From Nocardia albiluteola (GTDB lineage: Bacteria > Actinomycetota > Actinomycetes > Mycobacteriales > Mycobacteriaceae): a DNA stretch of 64,000 nucleotides. Positions 7,740 through 15,427 of the stretch are shown here, piece after piece. The notes below the pieces were generated by a model that was not told the DNA's origin, ran no database searches, and saw only the letters and a list, made by a program, of their open reading frames with translations. Each line of letters opens with the position of its first letter. Within the stretch, counting starts at the first letter, position 1. The position numbers were made by a program, and so were the translations under genes. Location: assembly GCF_018860155.1 (NCBI RefSeq), contig NZ_JAHKNI010000009.1, positions 310,001 through 374,000 of the forward strand, written 5' to 3'.

Positions 7740-9494
7740 GTGAATCCGAAATCGCTGCTGTGGGTGGGCTTCGGGAGCGTGATCGCCCTGATCACGCTGA
7801 TCATGGTGATCGTGCTGCCGTCGTCGGAGGACGACTGCGCGGATCAGCCGACGGTGTCGAGTAGCGGCTCCGCGACCCCGAGCGGGTCGCCGTCGGGAGA
7901 CGCGCAGGCGCCCGATACGGCCGCGCCCGGTAGCAGCGTGGCGAATGCGCCCGCGGCAGTGACGAATACGCCCGGCCAGCCGGCGCCGACCACGCCGCGG
8001 GCCGCGGGCCCGGTCGCGTCGCAGCTGCCGAATTCCCCCGCGGCGGCGGTGAATCCGCGAAACGATCAGCCCCAGGCGGCGGCAGGCGTCCCGGCCCCGA
8101 TCCACCGGACCTGGCCGCTGCCGCAGGGCACGTTCTACGTGTCGGATCCGTTCGGCGCCCGCGGCGGCACGCATCTGGGCGTGGACCTGGCCGCCCCGGA
8201 CGGCACGCCCATCTACTCCGTCGCCGACGGCACCGTCGTAGCGGCCGGTCCGGCTTCGGGATTCGGCAACTGGATCGTCATCGACTCGACCGATGTCAAT
8301 GGTCGTCCGTTCTCGGCCGTGTACGGGCACGAATGGACCAGCGGGGTGCGGGTGCACGTCGGCCAGACCGTGCGCGCCGGGCAGCAGATCGGCGCGGTGG
8401 GCTCGGCCGGTGAATCCTCGGGCTCGCACCTGCATTTCGAGATCGTGCCGGGCGGGCGGCTGACCGGTGGCAAGCAGATCGACCCGCTGCCCTGGCTCGA
8501 CGGCGCACCCACCCCGCAGGCCAGCGGCGGCGCGTGGCCGAATTCGGTGAATCCGTTGTGCAGCCGCGGTTTCGGCACCGCGGGCGGCGCTCTCGCCGAT
8601 GGCACGGTGCCCGCGGACCTGGAAATCTGGTATCGCCGTGCGGGTTCGATCTGCCCGGAGATCACCCCGTCGCTGCTGGCCGCCCAGGGGCGGCAGGAAT
8701 CGGGCTTCCAGCGCGGGCTGACCTCGCCCGCGGGCGCCGAGGGCCTGGCCCAATTCCTGCCCGGCACAGCGGCATCCATCGATCCCGACGACGGCAGGCC
8801 GTTCCTGCTCGACGTGGACGGCAGGGGCTCGCCCAGCCTGTGGGACGACGGCGATGCGATCATCGCCCAGGGCCGCTACATGTGCTCGCTGGCGCACCGA
8901 ATCGAGGGCTGGATCGGACAGGGCAAGGTGCACGGCGACGTCGTGCCGCTCGCGCTCGCCGCCTACAACGCGGGCGAGGGCGCGGTGCTGGCCTCGGGCG
9001 GTATGCCCGACCAGGTGCCCGCGCACTTCACCGAGACCCAGCCGTACGTGACGAATATCCTCTCTATGGAGCCGCGGTACCGGGCGCCGGGATCGACCGG
9101 CCGGTTCGAACCCGGCACGCAGTCGGGCGGCGGTGCGGTCGTGCAGGCCGCGGAGCAGTGGGTCGGCACCCCGTACGTGTGGGGTGGCGGCGGCCCGGCC
9201 GGGCCCACCGACGGCGGGCTGGACGGTCCGGGCCTGACCTCGGCGGCCGTCTTCGCGGCCTCCTCGGGCGAGGTGAACCTGCCGCGCACGGCCGAACAGC
9301 AGTGGGAGATGGGCGCGGAGGTCCCGTTGCGCTCGGCACGGCCGGGTGATCTGGTGTTTTCCCAATTCGGCCGGCGCGGCCCGGCGCAGGTAGGCATTTA
9401 CCTCGGCAGCGGCCGGATGCTGCGGGCCGCCGATCCGTCCGGGGTCGGTCAGGCGCAGATCCCCGGCGATGCCCGGATGCGGAGGATGATGTGA
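7740..9494 (+). CDS. Three-domain peptidoglycan hydrolase (M23 + SLT + inactive NlpC/P60)
   Basis: A 584-residue protein starting at GTG, with one N-terminal membrane helix (about residues 4-24) and a Ser/Pro/Ala linker. An M23 endopeptidase domain follows with its metal ligands visible (H145 and D149 in GTHLGVD, and H230/H232 in SHLH). A lytic transglycosylase domain comes next, with catalytic E320 in QESGF, a GLAQFLPGT motif and A-Y-N-A-G-E. The C-terminal NlpC/P60-like domain has lost its catalytic residues: Gly496 and Pro497 stand where D-C-S-G is expected, and Gln550 replaces the His before V-G-I-Y-L-G. It fills the VirB1 role of opening the wall for the secretion channel. The stop overlaps a possible start of the next gene. 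Confidence 0.9.
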   Translation: MNPKSLLWVGFGSVIALITLIMVIVLPSSEDDCADQPTVSSSGSATPSGSPSGDAQAPDTAAPGSSVANAPAAVTNTPGQPAPTTPRAAGPVASQLPNSPAAAVNPRNDQPQAAAGVPAPIHRTWPLPQGTFYVSDPFGARGGTHLGVDLAAPDGTPIYSVADGTVVAAGPASGFGNWIVIDSTDVNGRPFSAVYGHEWTSGVRVHVGQTVRAGQQIGAVGSAGESSGSHLHFEIVPGGRLTGGKQIDPLPWLDGAPTPQASGGAWPNSVNPLCSRGFGTAGGALADGTVPADLEIWYRRAGSICPEITPSLLAAQGRQESGFQRGLTSPAGAEGLAQFLPGTAASIDPDDGRPFLLDVDGRGSPSLWDDGDAIIAQGRYMCSLAHRIEGWIGQGKVHGDVVPLALAAYNAGEGAVLASGGMPDQVPAHFTETQPYVTNILSMEPRYRAPGSTGRFEPGTQSGGGAVVQAAEQWVGTPYVWGGGGPAGPTDGGLDGPGLTSAAVFAASSGEVNLPRTAEQQWEMGAEVPLRSARPGDLVFSQFGRRGPAQVGIYLGSGRMLRAADPSGVGQAQIPGDARMRRMM

Positions 9495-9616
9495 ACGACG
9501 GACCCATCGGACACGCCGAGGTAACCGACCCGCCGATAGCTGCGAACTGTCGGTCCCTCCCGATAGCCTGGATACATGGTCTGGCACACCGTCTTCGGTG
9601 GCCGGGCGGCAGGGCC

Positions 9617-10168
9617 GTGGTGGCCGGTCGAGATGCGAGTCTGGTGGTGATGCTGGTGGTGAGCGTTGCGGTGTCGGCCGCCGCGTGCAGCAGCGGCGGC
9701 TCGGGGTCCGATTCCGTCCAGTCGCCGACCTCCACCGTGCGGCAGCTGGAGGCGGCTCCGCCGCCCGATCCGAGCACTGCCGACGGCGTGGCGGTGGCGG
9801 CATTGAAGGAGATCTACACCTGGTATCCGGCGACGGAGACGCAGGGCGCGGCATTGTCCCGGGCGCGCAAATGGCTGGGCCCCAACCTCATTCGCACCCT
9901 GGACACCCCGACCACCGCGGCCGATGTGCCGAAAACCTCGCTGCAGTGGGCGGAGTGGGCCAAGGCCGGGGTGAAGGTCGAGGCCTTCGCCTTCGCGTCG
10001 GGGGAGAAGGCGCCGGACACCGGCGATCCGGATCACCAGCAGTACAAGATTGGAATCGAGCAGAGCGCCGTCTACCCCGACGGTCATCGCGAGGCGCTGC
10101 CGCCCGCGACGGTCATCGCGACCGTCGTGCGGACGGCCGGCGGCTGGCGGCTCGACGGATTCCGTTGA
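9617..10168 (+). CDS. Putative lipoprotein of the type IV secretion operon
   Basis: A 183-residue protein if it starts at GTG 9617, which gives a standard lipoprotein signal: short charged start, hydrophobic core and lipobox V-S-A-A-A-C with the lipidated Cys at residue 24. An alternative GTG at 9491 has a strong GGAGG site and overlaps the previous stop, but it would place a 42-residue Arg-containing extension before the signal. The mature part is a small domain ending in V-R-T-A-G-G-W-R-L-D, similar in style to NTF2-like accessory proteins and to the VirB8-like gene at 276. Its probable role is an outer-face accessory subunit of the secretion machine. Confidence 0.65.
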   Translation: MVAGRDASLVVMLVVSVAVSAAACSSGGSGSDSVQSPTSTVRQLEAAPPPDPSTADGVAVAALKEIYTWYPATETQGAALSRARKWLGPNLIRTLDTPTTAADVPKTSLQWAEWAKAGVKVEAFAFASGEKAPDTGDPDHQQYKIGIEQSAVYPDGHREALPPATVIATVVRTAGGWRLDGFR

Positions 10169-10205
10169 GCGGCACCAACGTCAACGGTCACCTCAGGAGG
10201 CGAAG

Positions 10206-12116
10206 ATGGCGAAACCGGTAAAGGACCCGGCGGTACCGGGTCCCGATGTTGCCCTGATTTTGGTCTACCTCGGCTTCGCGGTCTTCGGAACGCTGTGGGT
10301 GGCACTGCAAGTGGGCAACCTGTTGTCCTCGGCCAAGCAGACCCTCCCCATCAATCCGATCGCGCTCGGGATCGGCCTGGCGAAGGGCAAGCTGCAATGG
10401 CCCTTCCCCTCCACGGTGATCGTGCTTCTGGTGATCGTGCTGCTCATCGCGTATCTGGTCGTGCGCACGGAGCTGAAGAAGCGCGCCGGCCGCGGCAGGC
10501 TCCCTGTCGACGCCAAGGCCCAGTACATGGGCCAGGGCGGTGCCATCGCCGCGCTCACCGAGAAGGGTGTGCGGGACAAGGCCCAGCAGCTCGGCGTCGG
10601 ATCCGGTTCCGGCGCGGAGCTGTTCGGCGAGATCGGCCGCAATCAGGGCCTGGGATACAACGATTCGCCCGGTGTTCCCATCGGACTCTCGGTGGCCGAG
10701 GGCATTCCGCTGTACGGCTCCTACGAAGATCTGCACATCGACATCTGGGGTCCGCGCCAGGGCAAGTCGAGCTCGCGGGTCATCCCGGCGATCCTGTCCG
10801 CGATCGGCCCGGTGATCGCCACCTCCAACAAGCGTGACGTGGTGGATGCGACGCGCGGTGTGCGCGAGCGCAAGGGCGACCCGCGCTACGTCTTCGTCTT
10901 CGACCCCCAGGGCGTCGCGCTGGACATCGACGACCCGGTCACCTGGTACTGGGATCCGTTGCGCTGGGTCGACGCGCGCAGCCGCGGTTGCGAGATGCGC
11001 GCGGCACAGCTGGCGGGTCATTTCGCCGACGCCGACAACGGGCTGGACGGCAAGGGCGACAAGTACTTCGACGCCGAAGCCGAAGACCTGCTCGCGAACC
11101 TGTTCCTGGCCGCGGCCGTCGCGCAGCGCGACATCATGCAGGTGTGGGAATGGGTCACCAACCCCGGTCTCGCGGAGCCGATCGAGATCCTGCGACAGGC
11201 CAGCGCGTTCTGGGCCGGAGTGGCGGACCTGGGGCGTTCCGCCTCGAGTTTGGCCTCCCAGTACAACGTCGATCCGCGCACCAAGAGCGGCATTTTCGGC
11301 ACGGCCAAGAAGATGATCGGCTGCCTGAAGATGTCCAACGTGCACGATTGGATCACTCCGGGCGGCGATCGCAGGGAACTGGACGAACTGGAATTCCTCG
11401 AGCGCAACGGCACCCTGTACAGCCTCTCCCTGGAGGGCCGCGGGTCGGCCGCACCGCTGGTCAGTGCGTTGACCGCGGCGGTGATCGATGTGGCGATGCG
11501 CTCGGCCACCGGCATGGCGCACGGCCGCCTGCGTGTTCCGCTCCTCGCGGTCCTGGACGAGGCCGCGAACGTGGTGCGGTGGAAGGATCTGCCGAAGCAG
11601 TACAGCCACTTCGGCTCCCGCGGCATCGTGGTGATGACGGTGCTGCAGTCCTGGGCCCAGGGCGCGCGCTGCTGGGGCGAGGACGGGATGGAGGCGCTGT
11701 GGTCGGCCGCCAATATCAAGGTCATCGGCAGCGGTATCGACGACATCAAATTCCTGACCGAACGGTCCGAGGCGATCGGCGACTACGACTCCATCTCGGG
11801 GTCGGTCTCCGAATCCAAGGGCGGCAAGAGCTATTCGCGGTCATTGGGCTCGTCCCGCACCTTGAACGTGAACGCTCTGATCACGATGCCCCGCGGGCGC
11901 GTGGTCGTCTTCACCTCGGGCGCCCCGGCCGTGCTGGTGCGGACCGTGCCGTGGTGGGAGGGCGAGTACGCTGACGCGGTGCGTGAGTCGATCAAGCGCT
12001 ACGAGCCCGGCGGTCGCGGGCGGACCCAGATGAGCGACCTGGTGGAGGAGCGCGCGCTCACCGCCGTCGATCAGACGCGGCAGTACGGCCAGCCGGAGGA
12101 GGTCCAGCCCCTGTGA
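10206..12116 (+). CDS. TraG/VirD4-type coupling ATPase
   Basis: A 636-residue protein. The ATG at 10206 has a perfect AGGAGG site five bases upstream. Two membrane helices occupy about residues 15-40 and 68-90. The nucleotide-binding domain has Walker A GPRQGKSS at about 182-189 and Walker B LLAVLDEAAN at about 446-455, with the Q-Y-S-H-F-G-S-R-G segment typical of TraG/VirD4 proteins after it. Coupling proteins bring the DNA-protein substrate to the channel. A coupling protein in the same operon argues for nucleoprotein or protein export rather than pilus display alone. Its end overlaps the next gene by four bases. Confidence 0.88.
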   Translation: MAKPVKDPAVPGPDVALILVYLGFAVFGTLWVALQVGNLLSSAKQTLPINPIALGIGLAKGKLQWPFPSTVIVLLVIVLLIAYLVVRTELKKRAGRGRLPVDAKAQYMGQGGAIAALTEKGVRDKAQQLGVGSGSGAELFGEIGRNQGLGYNDSPGVPIGLSVAEGIPLYGSYEDLHIDIWGPRQGKSSSRVIPAILSAIGPVIATSNKRDVVDATRGVRERKGDPRYVFVFDPQGVALDIDDPVTWYWDPLRWVDARSRGCEMRAAQLAGHFADADNGLDGKGDKYFDAEAEDLLANLFLAAAVAQRDIMQVWEWVTNPGLAEPIEILRQASAFWAGVADLGRSASSLASQYNVDPRTKSGIFGTAKKMIGCLKMSNVHDWITPGGDRRELDELEFLERNGTLYSLSLEGRGSAAPLVSALTAAVIDVAMRSATGMAHGRLRVPLLAVLDEAANVVRWKDLPKQYSHFGSRGIVVMTVLQSWAQGARCWGEDGMEALWSAANIKVIGSGIDDIKFLTERSEAIGDYDSISGSVSESKGGKSYSRSLGSSRTLNVNALITMPRGRVVVFTSGAPAVLVRTVPWWEGEYADAVRESIKRYEPGGRGRTQMSDLVEERALTAVDQTRQYGQPEEVQPL

Positions 12117-12853
12117 GTGCGCCGAAGGAGTCGCCACCCACTCATTACAAAAACGTCGCGGCGTTCGTCGACAACTACTTGCGCTACGTGTACCAGCGCC
12201 AGGTCACCGACACCACCGACGCCGTGTGGTGCCCGGAATGGTGGGAGCACACCGAGGCGGTGATCCGCCTCGACGCGCTGTGGCGGGCGTGGGAGCACTT
12301 CCGTCGCAATCCGCGTACGGGCCTGAGCATCTGGTTCGTGGATCATGCTGATCCACACATGGCCAAACTCCTGGACCCGGCCGGACCGTTCAAATATTGC
12401 AGCGCGCGGCACGGGCATCGAAAGCTGCTGGCGCCGTTACCGCTTCGCACGCCGCCGTCGGGCATGTTCGCCGAGACGAGCGATACGGTCTACCACTCGG
12501 TGGTCGAGTTCGTCGAGAACTACCTGAGCATGACCTATCAGCGGCAGGTTACCGACACCACCGAGACGGTGTGGTGCCCGGAGTGGTGGCAGCATCCCGA
12601 GGCGGTCGCGCGCCTGGATGCGCTGTGGCGGTCCTGGGAGCACTTTCGGCTGGAGGGCGCGACGGGCCTGAGCGAGTGGTTCCTCGACGACGCCGACCCG
12701 CAGATGAAGCAGCTGTTCGCGCCGACGGGGCCGTTCCGCTATTGCAGTGCGCGGCACGGCCACAAGGATCTGCTCAGCCCGCTCCCGATCGCCCAGTCCG
12801 AGCCGGGGATGTTCAGCAATCCGGAGGCTGCCGACGACGAATACAAGATCTGA
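12113..12853 (+). CDS. DUF4913 protein with two tandem copies of the domain
   Basis: A 246-residue protein starting at a GTG overlapping the coupling-protein stop. It consists of two copies of the same domain of about 100 residues (about 10-112 and 125-230), each with V-Y-Q-R-Q-V-T-D-T-T or T-Y-Q-R-Q-V-T-D-T-T, then V-W-C-P-E-W-W, L-D-A-L-W-R and Y-C-S-A-R-H-G-H. This is the DUF4913 signature found on actinomycete conjugative elements, where the usual protein has one copy. Paired conserved Cys and His residues suggest metal binding, which is speculation. Function is unknown; the linkage to a coupling protein suggests a transfer role. Confidence 0.8.
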   Translation: MSAPKESPPTHYKNVAAFVDNYLRYVYQRQVTDTTDAVWCPEWWEHTEAVIRLDALWRAWEHFRRNPRTGLSIWFVDHADPHMAKLLDPAGPFKYCSARHGHRKLLAPLPLRTPPSGMFAETSDTVYHSVVEFVENYLSMTYQRQVTDTTETVWCPEWWQHPEAVARLDALWRSWEHFRLEGATGLSEWFLDDADPQMKQLFAPTGPFRYCSARHGHKDLLSPLPIAQSEPGMFSNPEAADDEYKI

Positions 12854-13276
12854 ACCGATTGCGTTGCGGGGGAAGGGTTTCGATTAGCGGTGCAGTCCCG
12901 CGCGGTCCGCTGGGGTATCCCGGCGCCGGCAATGGGCGGGAGAGCACGCGAATGTCGGTGTGCCGCGCGGGGAATGACCGGATGTAACTGAGCCGTTGGA
13001 AATCGCTGCGGCGTGGGCTCTTCGGCCGGTGCGTCACGGCGTTCGAGCCTGGAATCTGCCGACGGCGGCATGACGTTGATGTACGGCTGCGGGCGATCCG
13101 ATCGAGCGTTACGCCGCGTCGTCGCGGACGGCCGCGCGTAACGGGTGGTTGGCCATGGAAACAGCCTGGAGCACAGGGCGATTCGCGCCGCGGTGAGATC
13201 GTGCAGGCGACCCCACCAGGGGCCACGACGAATAGAGCGTGTGTCTGTACATGGCCTCGGTCGTGCGAGCCGGGAC
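12854..13276. other. Non-coding stretch after the type IV secretion operon
   Basis: No convincing gene on either strand: the open frames here are Arg/Pro-rich shadows without ribosome binding sites. No att-like tRNA end, integrase remnant or clear terminator was recognised. Confidence 0.5.
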
Positions 13277-13828
13277 CTAGGTGCGCGTGCGCGCGAGCCC
13301 TCGGCCCTCGATCTCGCGAGCCTGATTGAGCCGCTTGTTGTCCTCGGGAACGGTGCGTACCGCCTCGGACGCGGGCTGTGCCTGACCGACCTCCATGAGC
13401 ATCCGCACCGCGGCGAGTTCGGGTGCGACGCCGATGCGTTCGAGATGCTGTGCCAGGGCGCTGCGTCGTTCGCTGGAGTCGTACCGCAGGGGCGAGCGGG
13501 ACGCGGCCTGTGCCTGTGCGGCGCTGCGTGCCTCGCTGGCGTGCTCGGCGAAGCGGTCCTTCTCCAGGGAGATGCCCTTTTCCAGGGGCGGCTTCTCCAG
13601 CATGCGCGACAGCTCGAGGTTGCGCGGGTCTTTGGCCTTGGCCTCGCGGGCCTCACGAAGCTGAAGTTCGCGGCCCTCCTTGACGCGTGCCTCGGTGACC
13701 TTGACGCGAGCCTCGGCCTCCTTCTGCCCTCGTTCCCGGGTGCGCAGCGCGACGAGAGTCGCAAGCTGCAACATTTGCCTCATAATCGCCGCTGTTTCGC
13801 GACCGATGTCGTCGAGTTCCTCGGCCAT
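13277..13828 (-). CDS. Coiled-coil protein of unknown function beside the secretion operon
   Basis: A 183-residue hydrophilic protein. The N-terminal 30 residues include M-R-Q-M-L-Q-L-A-T-L, followed by a long charged stretch rich in Glu, Lys, Arg and Ala (about 35-110) that should form a coiled coil, then a C-terminal part with S-E-R-R-S-A-L-A-Q-H-L-E-R. No enzymatic motif or membrane helix is visible. Convergent position with the secretion operon and composition recall accessory mobilisation proteins, but no family was recognised. Start is the ATG at 13828. Confidence 0.6.
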   Translation of the reverse strand: MAEELDDIGRETAAIMRQMLQLATLVALRTRERGQKEAEARVKVTEARVKEGRELQLREAREAKAKDPRNLELSRMLEKPPLEKGISLEKDRFAEHASEARSAAQAQAASRSPLRYDSSERRSALAQHLERIGVAPELAAVRMLMEVGQAQPASEAVRTVPEDNKRLNQAREIEGRGLARTRT

Positions 13829-14211
13829 GGCCTGCTCCCCGATGCTGCAGTGAGATCACTATGGATGATTGTGGTGCATCGTCACGGACATCGCCACTGG
13901 AACGGTAGTTCGAGCGGCGGCGCCCCGCCTGCATTCTGGACACCGGGAGCACTGCGTGAACAGTACCGCCGGGTAGGGCGGGGACAGCGCCACGTCGTGC
14001 TCCGTATTACGAGGTTACCAGTGAAAATACAGGGTTGCCTTACCCCCTGGGTACATGAAGAGCATATAACGCACATTTCCGGCGCATACACCGAACCTTC
14101 GGACGTCTTTCACAAGGAGGATGCCCGAAACCGGATCTTTATGCTCGAGCGACACGTGTGAAAGGCCTTGGGGCCGGAGCGAAACCCGCGATCTCCGCTC
14201 CGGCTCGGACC
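13829..14211. other. Intergenic region with A/T-rich segment and unpaired Shine-Dalgarno
   Basis: This region separates the coiled-coil gene (reading left) from the end of ppi. Positions 14020-14150 are noticeably A/T-richer than the surroundings. A perfect AAGGAGG at 14114-14120 is followed immediately by an ATG at 14121, too close to act as a normal start, and only a frame of about 37 codons opens there. I see no gene; it may hold the promoter of the coiled-coil gene or a decayed start. Confidence 0.4.
14173..14204 (-). terminator. Hairpin downstream of ppi
   Basis: Nine-base inverted repeat GCCGGAGCG (14173-14181) and CGCTCCGGC (14196-14204), located just after the ppi stop in its reading direction. 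There is no T-tract, as is usual in high-GC actinomycetes. Confidence 0.5.
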
Positions 14212-15108
14212 TCAGCTCACCGTGGCGGACTTGAAGGTGACCGACAGGTTCGGCTTTCCGCCGCCCGCGGAGTTGTCCATCGAGTGGTCGTCACCGCCCG
14301 CGGCGATCTTGTCCAGGGTCTTCAAGCCTGCGGCGTCGACCGTGCCGAAGATGGTGTACTGCGGCGGCAGCGGGGAGTCGCCGTCGATGAGGAAGAACTG
14401 GCTGCCGTTGGTGCCGGCGCCGGACGGGTCGGTGCCCGCATTGGCCATCGCGACCACGCCACGCTTGTACAGGACCGGGTTCTGGGCGGCAGGATCGTCC
14501 TTGCCGTACTGGTCCGTCGGGTACTCGTTGTCGAACTCGTACCCCGGACCGCCCTTGCCCGTGCCGGTCGGGTCGCCGCACTGCAGCATCTTCAGGCCCT
14601 CGGTGCTGAGGCGGTGGCACGGGGCGTTGTCGAAGTAGTGCTGCTTCACCAGGCTGACGAAGCTGTTCACCGTGCAGGGCGCCGCGGCCGGGTTCAGGGT
14701 GATCCCGATCGGGCCCTGCGTGGAGTCGATGCTGACCGTGGGGCTGCCGGCCGTGGAGACGCCCGCGGTCTGCGGCTTGTCCACCTTCTTGGACACCTCG
14801 CCGCCGTCGCGATAGTTGCAGCTCACCGTCGCCGCGCGGGGATTCGGCTTCGGCGGGGGCGCGGCCTGGGGAGTGTTCGACAGCGAGGCGTCGGTGGTCG
14901 TGCTGCTGGCCGAGGCCGAATTCTTGCTGTTGTCGTCGCTGTGGGTCAGGTAGTAGATCCCGAAACCGGCCGCTACCACGACGACCACGCCGAGCACGGA
15001 CCCCGCGATGGTGAGCTGCTTGCGCCGCCGGGCCCGCTCGGCCCGCCGTGCGATCTGTCGCTCCAGCTTGCGTTTCGCCGCTGCCCTTCGCTGTTCGTTG
15101 CTCGGCAC
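14212..15108 (-). CDS. ppiB: Membrane-anchored cyclophilin-type peptidyl-prolyl isomerase
   Basis: A 298-residue protein starting at a GTG with GGGAGGAA seven bases upstream. The N-terminus is strongly basic (P-S-N-E-Q-R-R-A-A-A-K-R-K-L-E-R), followed by one membrane helix (about 43-62) and a Ser/Thr linker. The C-terminal cyclophilin domain (about 125-298) shows the family pattern: F-V-S-L-V-K-Q-H-Y-F-D, C-H-R-L, V-A-M-A-N-A-G and N-G-S-Q-F-F-L. It catalyses cis-trans isomerisation of prolyl bonds, probably at the outer face of the membrane. The N-terminus and its divergence from hisS resemble Rv2582 of M. tuberculosis. Confidence 0.92.
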   Translation of the reverse strand: MPSNEQRRAAAKRKLERQIARRAERARRRKQLTIAGSVLGVVVVVAAGFGIYYLTHSDDNSKNSASASSTTTDASLSNTPQAAPPPKPNPRAATVSCNYRDGGEVSKKVDKPQTAGVSTAGSPTVSIDSTQGPIGITLNPAAAPCTVNSFVSLVKQHYFDNAPCHRLSTEGLKMLQCGDPTGTGKGGPGYEFDNEYPTDQYGKDDPAAQNPVLYKRGVVAMANAGTDPSGAGTNGSQFFLIDGDSPLPPQYTIFGTVDAAGLKTLDKIAAGGDDHSMDNSAGGGKPNLSVTFKSATVS

Positions 15109-15427
15109 TACCGGTTCCTCCCGTATAAGGTCTGCGGTTTCAGGGCAAGAGTCTGCCATTAAAAGCTGTGTCCATTGGCCCCCGCTCCGCTCCGGTCTGT
15201 TTTTCGGCGCCCTGAGAATGAAAACCTGCAGGTCTATCGGCTGAGCCCAGCGCTTCGCGGGCGAGTCCCGGCCGGACGCAGACGCTTCGCCGCCGGGCAC
15301 GGCGGTGGTTGCGGCCCGAGGCATCGCACGCGGTCGAGCTCGGATGCGACACGTGACCAAGATCGGTTGGACCGGTCGCGGTATCTGGTTGGACTTGCCG
15401 CGGCGTGGTAGGGGAGACTGAACGATC
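15109..15427. other. Divergent promoter region of ppi and hisS
   Basis: The 319 bases between two divergently read genes. Both promoters must lie here. I did not find a clear -10/-35 pair or a T-box-like structure upstream of hisS. Confidence 0.4.

Noticed and set aside
12739..13764. Minus-strand 341-codon frame after the DUF4913 gene
   Set aside because: Arg/Pro/Ser-rich, no ribosome site, and it overlaps both real neighbouring genes in the wrong frame.
15109..15427. T-box or other riboswitch before hisS
   Set aside because: No T-box sequence or specifier-loop structure could be seen.
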